Source: Vitrella brassicaformis
Lineage: Eukaryota > Sar > Vitrellaceae
DNA: 64,000 nucleotides
Direction: 5' to 3'
Assembly (NCBI GenBank): GCA_001179505.1
Contig: CDMY01000646.1
Location: 152,634-216,633, forward strand
This document shows positions 45,116 through 54,498 of the stretch, one piece after another. Every line of letters begins with the position of its first letter. The stretch's first letter is position 1. Below the pieces are notes generated by a model. The model worked only from the letters and a program-made list of their open reading frames with translations, did no database searches and had not been told where the DNA came from. A program made the translations under genes and the position numbers.

Positions 45116-46253
45116 CTATGCCAGTGCATAGGCTTCCAACTCATCGAGATCGAAGTACCACCCCCTGACACTCGCAGGGGAAAAGCACGCCGGAGACCTG
45201 TTCGTCTCACAGCCGGGCACGTGCACCACGGCCCTCTCCCAGGTCGGCCACAAGCTGGACGGCGCAAAGGCGTGGCATCGCTTCAGCGAGTGCAGCATCG
45301 CGACATTGACTGAAGGGGGGCGCTGGCCGGCCGATGAGGGGAGGATGCCCAGGGTGAAGCCCGACACGGCGAGGAGTGCCCTCATGGTGGTGCCTCTGGC
45401 TGTGATGTCGTCGACCCCACACCACTGCTGCATCCCAGCCAGATACATCTCACTGCCCCCTAGAAGGGCTCCCTGGTGTCGATACCCGGCCGGCCCCTTG
45501 AGCTTGAACACGGACGTCCTGGCTTCCAGCTTGGATGCGTTGTCGGCCGTCACGTCGATCTTGCCAGCAATGGCCACGGCGAAGAACTCCCCAGTGCCCT
45601 CCACGCGACCCACGAGCAGCAGAGGCGAGCGGCCATTGGTCGCACCGAGAAAATGCCCCCATTGCCAGCCATGCTCTGACGCACGGTAGATGCGCCTGAT
45701 TGGCTCCCCCAGCCGTGCTGGAATCGCCCGTGGATGCGCCACATGGGGGTCGAGGTCGTCGGTGGCTTCGACTGGGTTCCATGTGGAGTTTCGGATAAAG
45801 TCAATATGCTCCTGCGTGAGCAGCCAGTCTCCCTCTCCCGGCGACAGGTAGACGCTCGAGTCGATGCCGAAGAGGTCCAGAGGCCGACTGCACGGACACA
45901 CACAACACACGATCCATCCATCCAGGGAGTCAGTCAGTCTGTGTGTCTTGGGTGTGGCTGCCTGAGCGAACGCCTCACCTTTGGCCTTCGGCCGCATCGG
46001 TCACATCGGATGTCGAGGGCCGCGTCGATGGCTCTCGCTCCGGCTCGCTGACAGCACTCGACATCGCGGTGGCGGCAGACGGGATGGTGACTGAGGCGGG
46101 CTGCGCGGGCGGCACTGCGGTGCTGACGTGAACGCTGGGCGTACGAGAATGCCTCTGTCTCGCAGCCTCTTCCCGTGATGCTGCCAGCCGTCTTGTCCGG
46201 ATCCTCATTACTCGCGGGAAAAGGTACATCGCTGCCACTCTCAGAAGATCCAT
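45116..46253 (-). CDS. TLDc-domain-like protein
   Basis: Two exons join in phase: ATG 46253 (MDLLRVAAMYLFPRVMRIRT) to about 45981, and about 45891 to the stop at 45116. After a Ser/Thr/Pro-rich linker, the main exon reads LLTQEHIDFIRNSTW, then IRRIYRASEHGWQWGHFLGA, SPLLLVGRVEGTGEFFAVAI, TSVFKLKGPAGYRHQG, and ends GWYFDLDELEAYALA. That order (L-x-S-x-x-H-G, a strand with p-x-L-l-l-i-x-x-x-x-G-x-x-F-g, a second strand pair, and the final F-x-l-x-x-l-E-x-y) is the TLDc pattern. The match is by pattern only and the domain is divergent. TLDc proteins are tied to oxidative-stress resistance and V-ATPase regulation. The N-terminal 18 residues could form a short membrane-associating helix. Confidence 0.5.
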
Positions 46254-46608
46254 CGGCAGGGGAAGCTCTTGACGCGAATAGACCGTGCGAAGACACGCAG
46301 GCTTAAGATCTGCGCTTCTCAGCTCGCAGTGTAAACGCGTTTCGTTCGATGACGATGCTTCTTTGAGGCTTCAGGCCTCATAGTAGAGGCAGCAAGGGAG
46401 GCGAGGGAAGTGTGGGGCCTGCTCATCCACCCATGTGAAGATGCCGCCGTGAGTGAGATGGTGGCGGTGATGCGGTGCTTGTTGAGCTCCGTAGTTCCCG
46501 AGAGGTGGCTGAAGGCAGCCGCCCCTCACCCATAGGACGGCTCTCTATCCATCAGCCCGTTGTACAGATCTGTTTCGTGTTTTCTCTTCTTTGTCTGGGG
46601 TTGGCTGA
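46254..46608. promoter_or_regulatory. Divergent intergenic region
   Basis: Shared upstream region of the minus-strand TLDc-like gene and the plus-strand CCCH gene. Nothing resembling a core promoter element was recognised. Confidence 0.35.
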
Positions 46609-48147
46609 TGGACGACCAGGGCCGCCACCCCTTCCCTCCTCAGCATGATAGGAGCAGGTGCGCAGACATCGAGAATGGATGGATGGATGGAGGGATGGAC
46701 AAATGCCACGCCCAATTGTGTGCTGCGCGTTGTTGTTGTTGTTGTTGTTGTGGTGGTGTTGTGGTCAGGTTTTCGATGCCGTACGCTTCGGGTTATTCGG
46801 ATTTGCGCAAGACGAGGATGTGCAAGAACCGGCCGCCGTGCAGCCGGGGAGATGACTGCTGGTTCGCACACAGCAACGAGGAGCTGAGGCCTTACCCATA
46901 CCCACCTAGACCGCCACGCATGGGGCACACGGGTGATGACGACGGCCGTGTTGACACGGGGATTCGCCCACGCCCACACCGTCGGCCGTCGCATACCCTC
47001 CATAGCTCTGGCAACAGACAGCAGCAGCAGCAACACGGGTGAGCGAGTGGGGCTCATAACACTCGTACGAAGCATATTTCAGCTTTTTGCCTGTTGTGTA
47101 TTTGTTGGTTGCCTGGCCGGTGGATGCAGTCCTTCTCTCAGTGAGTCGCCTTCGGTCCCCATGCCGACCATCCTGCCCCCTCCCCGCACCCTCAAGCCCA
47201 CCCCTCACCCCGCTGTCTACTACCCACCCTCCACCACACACACCAACAACAGCAGCACCAACACCAGGACCAAACGCACCCAGTACAACAGCAGCAGACC
47301 CAAGAGCACTCGAGACAAAGGAGCGTCGCGTGCGGCTGTGGCAGAGTCGCGTGGGTGCGAGGTCAGCGGCGCCGGCAGCCGTCCATCGGACAGCAAGGCG
47401 GTGTGGTCGGGCTCGCAATCTCTCGCTGACGCCGCCGACGGTGAGGACCCCAGCCCTCTGTCGACTGAGGACTTCCCGCCCCTCCCCACGCAGACCACCA
47501 AGACCACCAAGCACAATCGCACAACGACCGATCGGCAGCGAGAGCAGACGGCAAATGAGACCCAGGAGGACCAGCAGGACACACCGCCGGGCAATGAGGA
47601 GGGAGAGCACCATCTGGCGAGCGGTGCAATAGCGGCAGCAGCAGCGGTGAAGGTCGTGGCTGTTTGTGACCACACCCAGCAGACCACTGCGTGTGACGAG
47701 GTGGATGGAGAGGGGGCAAGGATCGGCATAGCTACTGTGGGTGTCACCGGATGGGAGGGAGGAGGGCGTGCAGTGGGTGCCTTGTCGTCGACCAGCGAGA
47801 TAGCGGTGCAGTGCGAGGGCTTGCCGGAGGAGGAGCCATCTGGAGGTGGAGGTCATGACGCCATCGCGGCCGTCTATTCCGCCACTGATCACTCCAACAC
47901 ACACCCGGCAGCCGTCATTGACCAGCAGTGGCAGCCAGAGGGGGGACACCAGCAGCCGATCATGGAAATGCACGCCGTGCCGATGGTGCTGTCGGTGCTT
48001 CCTGGCGCTCATCAGGGCGAGAGCGTCTTCCCCTTCTCGCCAGATGCGGCTGCACCCACCAGCGCGTATCCCCTTCCTCCGTCTGCTGATTACATGGATG
48101 TCTCGATGCCCGTGATCGATGTCGGACACGCCCCATCCCACCACCAG

Positions 48148-48178
<31 letters not shown>

Positions 48179-49002
48179 CCCCTCTGCACCACCAGACCTA
48201 CAGCTGTAACTGCTACGCGTATCAGCCCCAGCCACACGGGCCGGATGTGCCGATGCCCAAGATCAAATCGTTCGTGCCGTCCCAGCCGCTGGAGCTCACG
48301 GACGTTGGCGCAACACACCACACCACCGCCATCGACCATTATCCCCAGCACTATCCCCACCACCACCAGCAGCAGCCGCAGGTGTCGTTGGCCAACATCA
48401 CCCCGCCTCCGCCCTTCCCCCCTCCCATGCTGACCACCGCGGACACCAACATGAACACATACCCGATGACCACAGTGGACATCATCGCACCTGGGCCCAG
48501 CACGATGAGCACTGGGCAGCAGCAGCAGCAGCAGCATTCGGTGCCGCCACAGCCGGGGTTCGCCGCGTTTGAGACGGGGAGCATGGCTGCTGCTGCCATG
48601 GTGGTGGCTCAGATGCAGGTGGATGTCATGGCGCGTCAGGGGTGGCTGGGGGGAGGGGCAGGGGGCGGGATGGGGCAGTTTCATAGCAGCAGTAACGGCT
48701 TCGTGCCGCCTGTCGTCGATAGCAGCAGCCACAATGCGACCATGGCTCGCGAGGTGAGAAGGAAAAGCAGCGAAACATGGCACCCTGAGGTGAGATCTGT
48801 GTGTGTGTGTTCCTGTAGTGTGTGTCGAGTCACTTTCCTATGCCCCTGCACCTGCTAGGGCTGCAGAGAGTCATCACAGAGGAGGGTGAGTGAGCACACG
48901 CAACACGCCGGAATCCAACGAAATCCACCCACTGATTCACTCACTGTGTTGGTTTCGTTGTCAGATCTGATCAGTAGCACGCCCACGCACTACGAAGACT
49001 GA
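46609..49002 (+). CDS. CCCH-type zinc-finger protein with long disordered region
   Basis: Five exons: 46609 to about 46656, about 46770-47039, about 47132-48789, a small exon near 48867-48886, and about 48965-49002. Phase fits when the small exon starts at AGAGTCATC. After MDDQGRHPFPPQHDRSR comes LRKTRMCKNRPPCSRGDDCW then FAHSNEELR, giving C-x5-C-x5-C-x3-H, the CCCH finger found in RNA-binding regulators. The rest, about 600 residues, is low complexity: Thr/Lys-rich, Ala-rich, Gln runs, and a 29-base run of C near 48148-48176 that encodes poly-Pro. Short linear segments such as LSTEDFPPLPTQ could be binding motifs. It probably regulates mRNA stability or translation. An intron near 46700 carries a TTG microsatellite. 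Confidence 0.65.
48148..48176. repeat. 29-base homopolymer C run inside a coding exon
   Basis: An uninterrupted run of C follows CCACCAG and precedes GGCCCC. It encodes poly-Pro in the CCCH protein. Its length is not safe to trust in an assembly, and any miscount would shift the frame; the frame as given is open on both sides. Confidence 0.85.
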
Positions 49003-50110
49003 CAGCCCACACACACAAGACGGAGAGGACATGGAAAGACGCTCGCGTGTAGTCTGATGCGGCCATGATGATGATGATGATGGGTGGATGGCTCTTTCTG
49101 TCCAGTGTAAATACAGACAGACAGACAGACAGACAGGGACGTGATGACTGGGGGGAGGGGGGGGGGGGAGGGAGAGGAGATGCATGCATTCACTTCACGG
49201 CCTTGCATCTCGCTCGACGTGTGTACAGACGATGCTTCCGAGATGTCTGTGGCTGCGAGTGTATGCCTGTGGGAGTGTCTCCTCGTTTGTGTGGGAGTGT
49301 GTCGATACTTAGAGGGAGGGGAGGAGGGAGGAAAGGTGAAAGGGGAGGGTGCCCCCCTGCAGCAGCGAGCCAGCCAGCCAGCCTGCTCCCCCGCCGATGG
49401 ACGGCCTCTTTGTTAGGGTAGCTGACGCCGACCCACACCTTTACAGTGACTTTCCCCGACTCAACCGCCAGGCTTATTCTTGTACTATCTCTTTCTGTGT
49501 CCGCTTGCCTTCCGATGGGTGGGTGAATTGGGGGAGGGGCAGGGGAGAGGGAGAGGGGGCAAATTCGAGAAGCAGTGTGTGCGTGCGTGTCGGTGCAGAT
49601 TGCGTGGGGTTTGTGTGTGTGTGCGGTCGCATGTACGTGTTGTGAGCACTGCTCTACATGACGCTCTCTGGCAGAGACTTCCCTGTGTGGGTGTGTGTGC
49701 AGTCGATATGGAACACGTGTGTGGGGAGTGTGTGTGTGTGTGCATGGCGGATTTTTGTTGCTTTCTCGTCGTGCGTTGTGCGTGATGGTGTACATAAGAC
49801 ACATTCACGGCCTGCCATGATGCGAGTCAAGGTCAACAGTCGCACAAACACCACAGTGCTCCGTTTCCATCTGGCCCGCTGTCGCGTGAATTGGTCGTGG
49901 CAGTGGCAGGCGGATCACCAAGCACACACATCATGTGTTTGATGTGACATGAACTCGGCGACCCGCTCCCCACGCCCCCGACCAACCATGCTTCTCCCCC
50001 AACACCCCTCAGCTACCATCACCAGGACCCTCACAACACTCAGAAAAGTGGCTCCCTCATGTGATGCCTTGGTCCGTCATCGATTCTTCGCTGCCGCCAT
50101 CGGCCAGGTA

Positions 50111-50143
50111 GGGAGCCGATTGACAAGGCTGCAATCGGCTCCC
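50111..50143. repeat. Perfect 11-bp stem hairpin
   Basis: GGGAGCCGATT at 50111-50121 and its reverse complement AATCGGCTCCC at 50133-50143 flank an 11-base loop. Confidence 0.85.
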
Positions 50144-50237
50144 GACCTTGCTGTGAGCGACATGAAGGAATCGAGGGTAGACGATAGCGAACGATAGCAC
50201 ACACCTCCCCTCGGTCGGAATCAACAAAGCGACACAC

Positions 50238-50380
50238 GTATGCAGTGACGCACGCACAACTGGTCATATGTGTGACTTCCTCATCATGCAATTCACGTCA
50301 CCCTCTCTGCTCGGTGTGACACGAAGCGCATGAGAAGGATGTCACGCATATGACCAAGTGTGCGTGCATCTGCCTGCCTA
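50238..50380. repeat. Long imperfect palindrome
   Basis: The left arm runs from about 50238, through GCACGCACAACTGGTCATAT and GTGTGACTTCCTCATCATGC, to about 50305. The right arm has the complementary order: CGCATGAGAAGGATGTCACG, then CATATGACCAAGTGTGCGTG. The two arms pair over roughly 60 bases with scattered mismatches and leave a short CTCTCTGCT centre. The central GGTCATATG/CATATGACC words match exactly. Confidence 0.8.
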
Positions 50381-50583
50381 CAGCTACCTCAGCCTCTCTG
50401 CTTGGTATGTGAGGAAAAGAATCGACGGACAGACAACCGATGGCTCCACAGCTCGCTCCGTGGTGTCCTCAGCAGGCGAGAATCCTCTCAACGACTAAAT
50501 GGCCACCCGTGTGCTGTCTTGTCGCACTGTGTGGCGGGCGATGTCCGACAACCAGCAGCAAAACGGCGTCCATCCCGACCTGC

Positions 50584-50616
<33 letters not shown>

Positions 50617-51179
50617 GACAGGTCAAGCCACATCACCAACACGAAGGCCATGCATCCATGTCTGTCTGTCTGTCTGGTCACTGCTATGGTCAGCATGTTC
50701 TAGGCGGTTATCCTCAGCTCCACGTTGGTGGAGTAGGAAGAATAACGCACGATTGGTTGGTTCATCATACAACAGGCCACTTCCTGACTGATCTCTGACT
50801 GCAAGGCCACCCCACCCTCCTTCATAGACGCACCTGGAGGGTCCTGGTGGCGCCACAACAACACATGCACCTGAGAGATGGGGATGCAAAGGCGATAAAA
50901 GGCATCACAGTTCATGGAGCGTGTGTGTGCGCAAGTGCCCACCGGAAAGAGAGGCGGCGTCACTCAGCAAGTGGAGAGGAGGACCGAAGGAGGGCAGTCC
51001 ATTGATGTGAAGCCGTCGGGAGCTCCGCTTGACAATGTTCATTCCGCAGCGTCATCCACTCGACATCACCGCGTCGTCGGCACAGATCTCGAAGCAAGCC
51101 CTCCCAGCGCCTCACAAGCTCGCAGCATTTTTGAGCTCGCACGAAGATCTGGCTGCCCTGTTGGCTACGTGTGGTCACA

Positions 51180-51688
51180 ATGGTGAAGAGCGTGCCGGGG
51201 AAGAAGAAAACAGGGCCCAAAGAGAAGCGGCCGCGGCAGACCTTCATCGTCGAATGCCAGCAGCCGGTGAGCGCACTGGACGGCAGTGAGGGGAGGGAGG
51301 GAGGGACAGTCAGAGGGGTAGAAAGCCATGGGGGAAAGCCGCGTGTCGCGGGGAGGCCGATATCACGCTGTTGGTGCCTCCGATATGTGTGTGTCAGGTT
51401 GAGGACAACATCTTGGACGCGGCAGGCCTTGAGCAGTTCTTCAAGAGCAAGATCAAGGTGGACAACAAGACGGGCAACCTGGGTGAGAAGGTGATTGTGA
51501 CCCGGGAGAAGACGCGCGTCAACGTCAATGTGGAGCTGCCGTTCTCGAAGCGGTACCTCAAGTACCTGACCAAGAAGTACCTCAAGAAGCAGCAGCTGCG
51601 GGACTTCCTGCACGTCATCGCGCCAATCAAGAACAAGTACGAGCTCAGGTACTTCAACATCAACGCCGAGGACGCTGATGAGGACTAG
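51180..51688 (+). CDS. RPL22: 60S ribosomal protein eL22
   Basis: Two exons, 51180-51266 and 51398-51688, joined at phase 0. The start [20 protein letters not shown] continues TFIVECQQP, then [20 protein letters not shown] and [40 protein letters not shown] and [20 protein letters not shown], and ends in an acidic tail (INAEDADED). This is the full eL22 fold at its normal length of about 125 residues. eL22 is an rRNA-binding protein of the large ribosomal subunit near the exit tunnel. The intron contains a purine-rich stretch and ends TGTGTGTCAG. Confidence 0.95.
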
Positions 51689-51955
51689 TCAGTGTGGCGG
51701 TGCACATGATGTAGTGTGGCTGACCCGCTGGCTCCGTGTGTGGGTGGGTTCGGTGTGTGATTGGATGATGCGACACTTCCGTGTTTGTGCTCTCAATGAT
51801 TGATTCACTTTCACATGGTCGGTCTGTTCGTTCGTTGGTCGGTTCGTTCGTCGGTCACTGAGGTCTTAGTGTCATCTCTCTTCCGTGTCTGTCTGTCTGT
51901 CTGTCTGTATGTCGTTCCATCCGCCCATCACTCATTCATTGGCTCATTCATTCAT

Positions 51956-52590
51956 TCACGGCAGTCCGGTGAGCTGTCTTCTGTATGCGTCACTGACGAT
52001 GGCCTCCGGTGTGGCGATGAAATTTCCCTCAGCCTCCCCATCGTCAGCGCCATACACCTAGTAATGACACAGGCACCGCACAAGTGGACAACACAGGTAT
52101 GGCTCTCTGCGTGTGTGTGTGTGCAGGTGATAGCTTACCTTTGCGGCAGCGGCTTGTCTGATGCGGGCCATGGCGTGGTTGATCTCGCGGAGCGAGTGCA
52201 GCAGCCGATAGCCGCAGTCGTTGTCCTCGCGGCGACGCTCGCGCATCCGCTCCGCCAGCAAGACTGACACAAACACTCATCCAGCCAACACACGTGGCCA
52301 CATGCCACCTCATGGATGTGTCTCTCTCGTTCACCTGATGTGTCTGACGCCTGTTTGAGTGCCTTGTCGAGGTCTTTGGCGCCGTACTTGGGCACGGTGT
52401 ATGCGATTCGCACGGGGACGGGCTCGCTGGCCTGGCGGACGTCCTGGTAGTCGAGTCGGTAGAGGGGGTGGTTGGAGGTCGAGGGCGACAGCAGACGCTG
52501 TGCCAGGGGCAGGGCGCCGTCACACACCACCAGCGACACAGCCAGACACGTGGCAGCGGCAGCGAGACACGCGCGAGACGACACCATCAT
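51956..52590 (-). CDS. Small secreted protein with signal peptide
   Basis: Three exons join in phase: 52590 to about 52337, about 52263-52138, and about 52059-51956. The N-terminus MMVSSRACLAAAATCLAVSL continues VVCDGALPLAQ, a clear signal peptide with likely cleavage near CDGA. The mature part has YRLDYQDVRQASEPVPVRIA, then ERMRERRREDNDCGYRLLHS and LREINHAMARIRQAAAAK (helical), and ends VYGADDGEAEGNFIATPEAI then VSDAYRRQLTGLP. Total length is about 160 residues. No family was recognised. It shares a 148-base divergent upstream region with a membrane-protein gene on the other strand. Confidence 0.6.
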
Positions 52591-52738
52591 GCTCGGCCTG
52601 ATCCTTGTCTGATTGGCTGACTGGTCGAATGATTGTCTTTCCTTTCCTCTCAAACAGCCGTGTACACAGACGTGTGTGATGTGTGTGTACACATCGGCTG
52701 TTTGTATGCGTCTGTTTCCTTCACTAGTCAAGAGAACC

Positions 52739-53485
52739 ATGTCAGCGCTGCTCAGAACAATGGTGTCTCTCGGCCTCGTCTGCAGCGCAAATGTGAGTGA
52801 GCTGACACAGAGACAGAAGAAAGGCTCATTTGCTCACTGTCTGTGTCTCTGGTTGTTCTTTCATCAGAGTGTCTGGCAGCTGGCGGCTCACTTGTTGGTG
52901 AGTTTCGATGTGGTGTGCAGAAGCACCGCCGCCATCGACTGCTGGGCGGAGGTCTCCCCCTGCCAGCTGTGCGTCCGATGGGCAAACGGCCACGAGTGCT
53001 CGCCCGACGTGAGTGAGGGCGCCAACACCGTCCTGCTGCCGTCGACCCACACAGACGCACACCTCCAGCTGTCATGCAAACACGCAGGTGGGTGGGCTGT
53101 CACTCGAGTGTCCTCATTCGTGTGTGTAATGCCTGCTTCTGCAGATGTGTTCGTCCAAGCGGGTGCCAGTGAGGAGCCACAACACACTCTGCCCATCACC
53201 AAGGTCAGTCATCGAAATGAGACACACGAAAAGTTAACCCACACTCTCACTCTTGTGTGTGTCGAATGGCTGCAGGCACTGCAGAGCTCCTCGTCGTCGC
53301 CATCGATCTATGTCTACCCCATCTGCCCCGCAGTGACCTCAAATGAACAGACTCATGAGCAGACAACTGGGCGACACGGTTCATGGAGGCACACGCTTGG
53401 CGCGCTGTGGTGCTTTGTGTGGAGTGTGGCCTTCTTACAAGCGCCACGCACTTACACACTGTGGCACAAGCGCAGCAAAAGCTGA
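52739..53485 (+). CDS. Small predicted single-pass membrane protein with signal peptide
   Basis: The start at ATG 52739 (MSALLRTMVSLGLVCSAN) is joined at phase 0 to SVWQLAAHLLVSFDVVC, giving a hydrophobic N-terminal signal. A Cys-rich stretch follows (DCWAEVSPCQLCVRWANGHE then CSPD), then LLPSTHTDAHLQLSCKHA. Later exons give DVFVQAGASEEPQHTLPITK and, last, IYVYPICPAVTSNEQTHEQT with a C-terminal hydrophobic segment TLGALWCFVWSVAFLQA and a basic tail WHKRSKS. This fits a type I membrane or GPI-like surface protein of about 190 residues with paired cysteines outside. The frame is also open through some introns, so splice choices near 52915 and 53010 are tentative. No family was recognised. Confidence 0.5.
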   Translation: MSALLRTMVSLGLVCSANVSELTQRQKKGSFAHCLCLWLFFHQSVWQLAAHLLVSFDVVCRSTAAIDCWAEVSPCQLCVRWANGHECSPDVSEGANTVLLPSTHTDAHLQLSCKHAGGWAVTRVSSFVCVMPASADVFVQAGASEEPQHTLPITKVSHRNETHEKLTHTLTLVCVEWLQALQSSSSSPSIYVYPICPAVTSNEQTHEQTTGRHGSWRHTLGALWCFVWSVAFLQAPRTYTLWHKRSKS

Positions 53486-54498
53486 CGAGACACTGTGCAT
53501 GTCTGTCCATCAATCAACCACAGTTGCCTGCGTGACGTGACTGTAAATGTTGATTGAGTCTTCGGGAATGGAATGGGAGCGTCTCCACAGGCAGCCAGCT
53601 GTGCCAACTATGAAGTTTGTGCGCTGCCGTCCGACTGTCTTGTCTTGCTGACTGTCTTGTGTGTGTGTGTGCTGCATCAATTGCATGCTGTATGTGGAGT
53701 GATCACTAGTCAATGGAATGGGCGGATTGATTATGCGATGGATGGCTGATGGATGAAGGACTGAATCACGTCACAGCACAGCACACACAGCACACACCGC
53801 ACGACGTCAGGGCCCACCTGTCGGTCGGCTGCCTGCTGCCTGTCTACCTTGTTTCCTCTCGTGTTGCCTTGTCTGTCTCGTCCTGTCCTCGCTGGTCTTC
53901 CCTTTCCTTCTCTTGTCCTCTGTGCGTGTGTGTGTGTGTGTGCGCGTGGTGATGCCTCCGAATGGCTAAGGCAGCACGTCTCACTCTTTCTGAATCACTC
54001 ACTTACTCGGTGACACCCAGGCAGAGAGGCAGCCAGGCGGCCAGGCAGCACACAGACGGACGTGCGAGGGTGCCGATGGATGCCATTGGATGGATGGCAC
54101 GAGAGCCAGCAGGCGGTGGTTGGGAGACAAACGGACCGACGAATTGACGATTATATGAACTTTTTGGGTGAAGCAATCTCTCATTCAATTTGCAATCAGT
54201 GAAGCCATCCACTGCAATGAATCGTTCATTCGTTTCTTGGAACACACAAACGGTCACTATTTCGCACTGCGAGCTGCGTGGCTGTCACTTGGCCACTCAC
54301 TTAGATCTGCGCCTCATGTGTGCCGTGGCTTCACACGTGCGGCCCCTCACTCAAAAGTCGCGTTGCCTGCGACAATAACATCAGCAGGTGAGGCAACACA
54401 CCGCTGCCACAGATCACACCATGACCCTCCGAGGCGCTGCTTGTGGTCTCTGTTGCAGCCCAGGGCGAGGCGGATCTGCCCTTCTTCCGCCTGAGTGA
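53486..54498. other. Intergenic
   Basis: Contains GTGTGTGTGT near 53658-53672 and 53923-53945, GATGGATGG near 53740 and AGGCAGCCAGGCGGCCAGGC near 54027. No gene supported. The right end is the upstream region of the large RING gene. Confidence 0.5.

Larger units (their letters stand above)
49003..51179. other. Long noncoding stretch with microsatellites and inverted repeats
   Basis: Holds ATGATGATGATG near 49065-49082, GACAGACAGACAG near 49117-49137, a run of G near 49148-49170, a hairpin at 50111-50143, a long palindrome at about 50238-50380, a CACACACA tract at 50583-50616, and GTCTGTCTGTCTG near 50658-50675. Open frames across it are repeat-driven. The last few hundred bases are the leader and promoter region of the eL22 gene. 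Confidence 0.6.

Noticed and set aside
46906-48783. Minus-strand open frame of about 625 codons
   Set aside because: It is the complement of the low-complexity CCCH-protein exon. It is open only because of base composition and has His/Arg/Gly-rich nonsense content.
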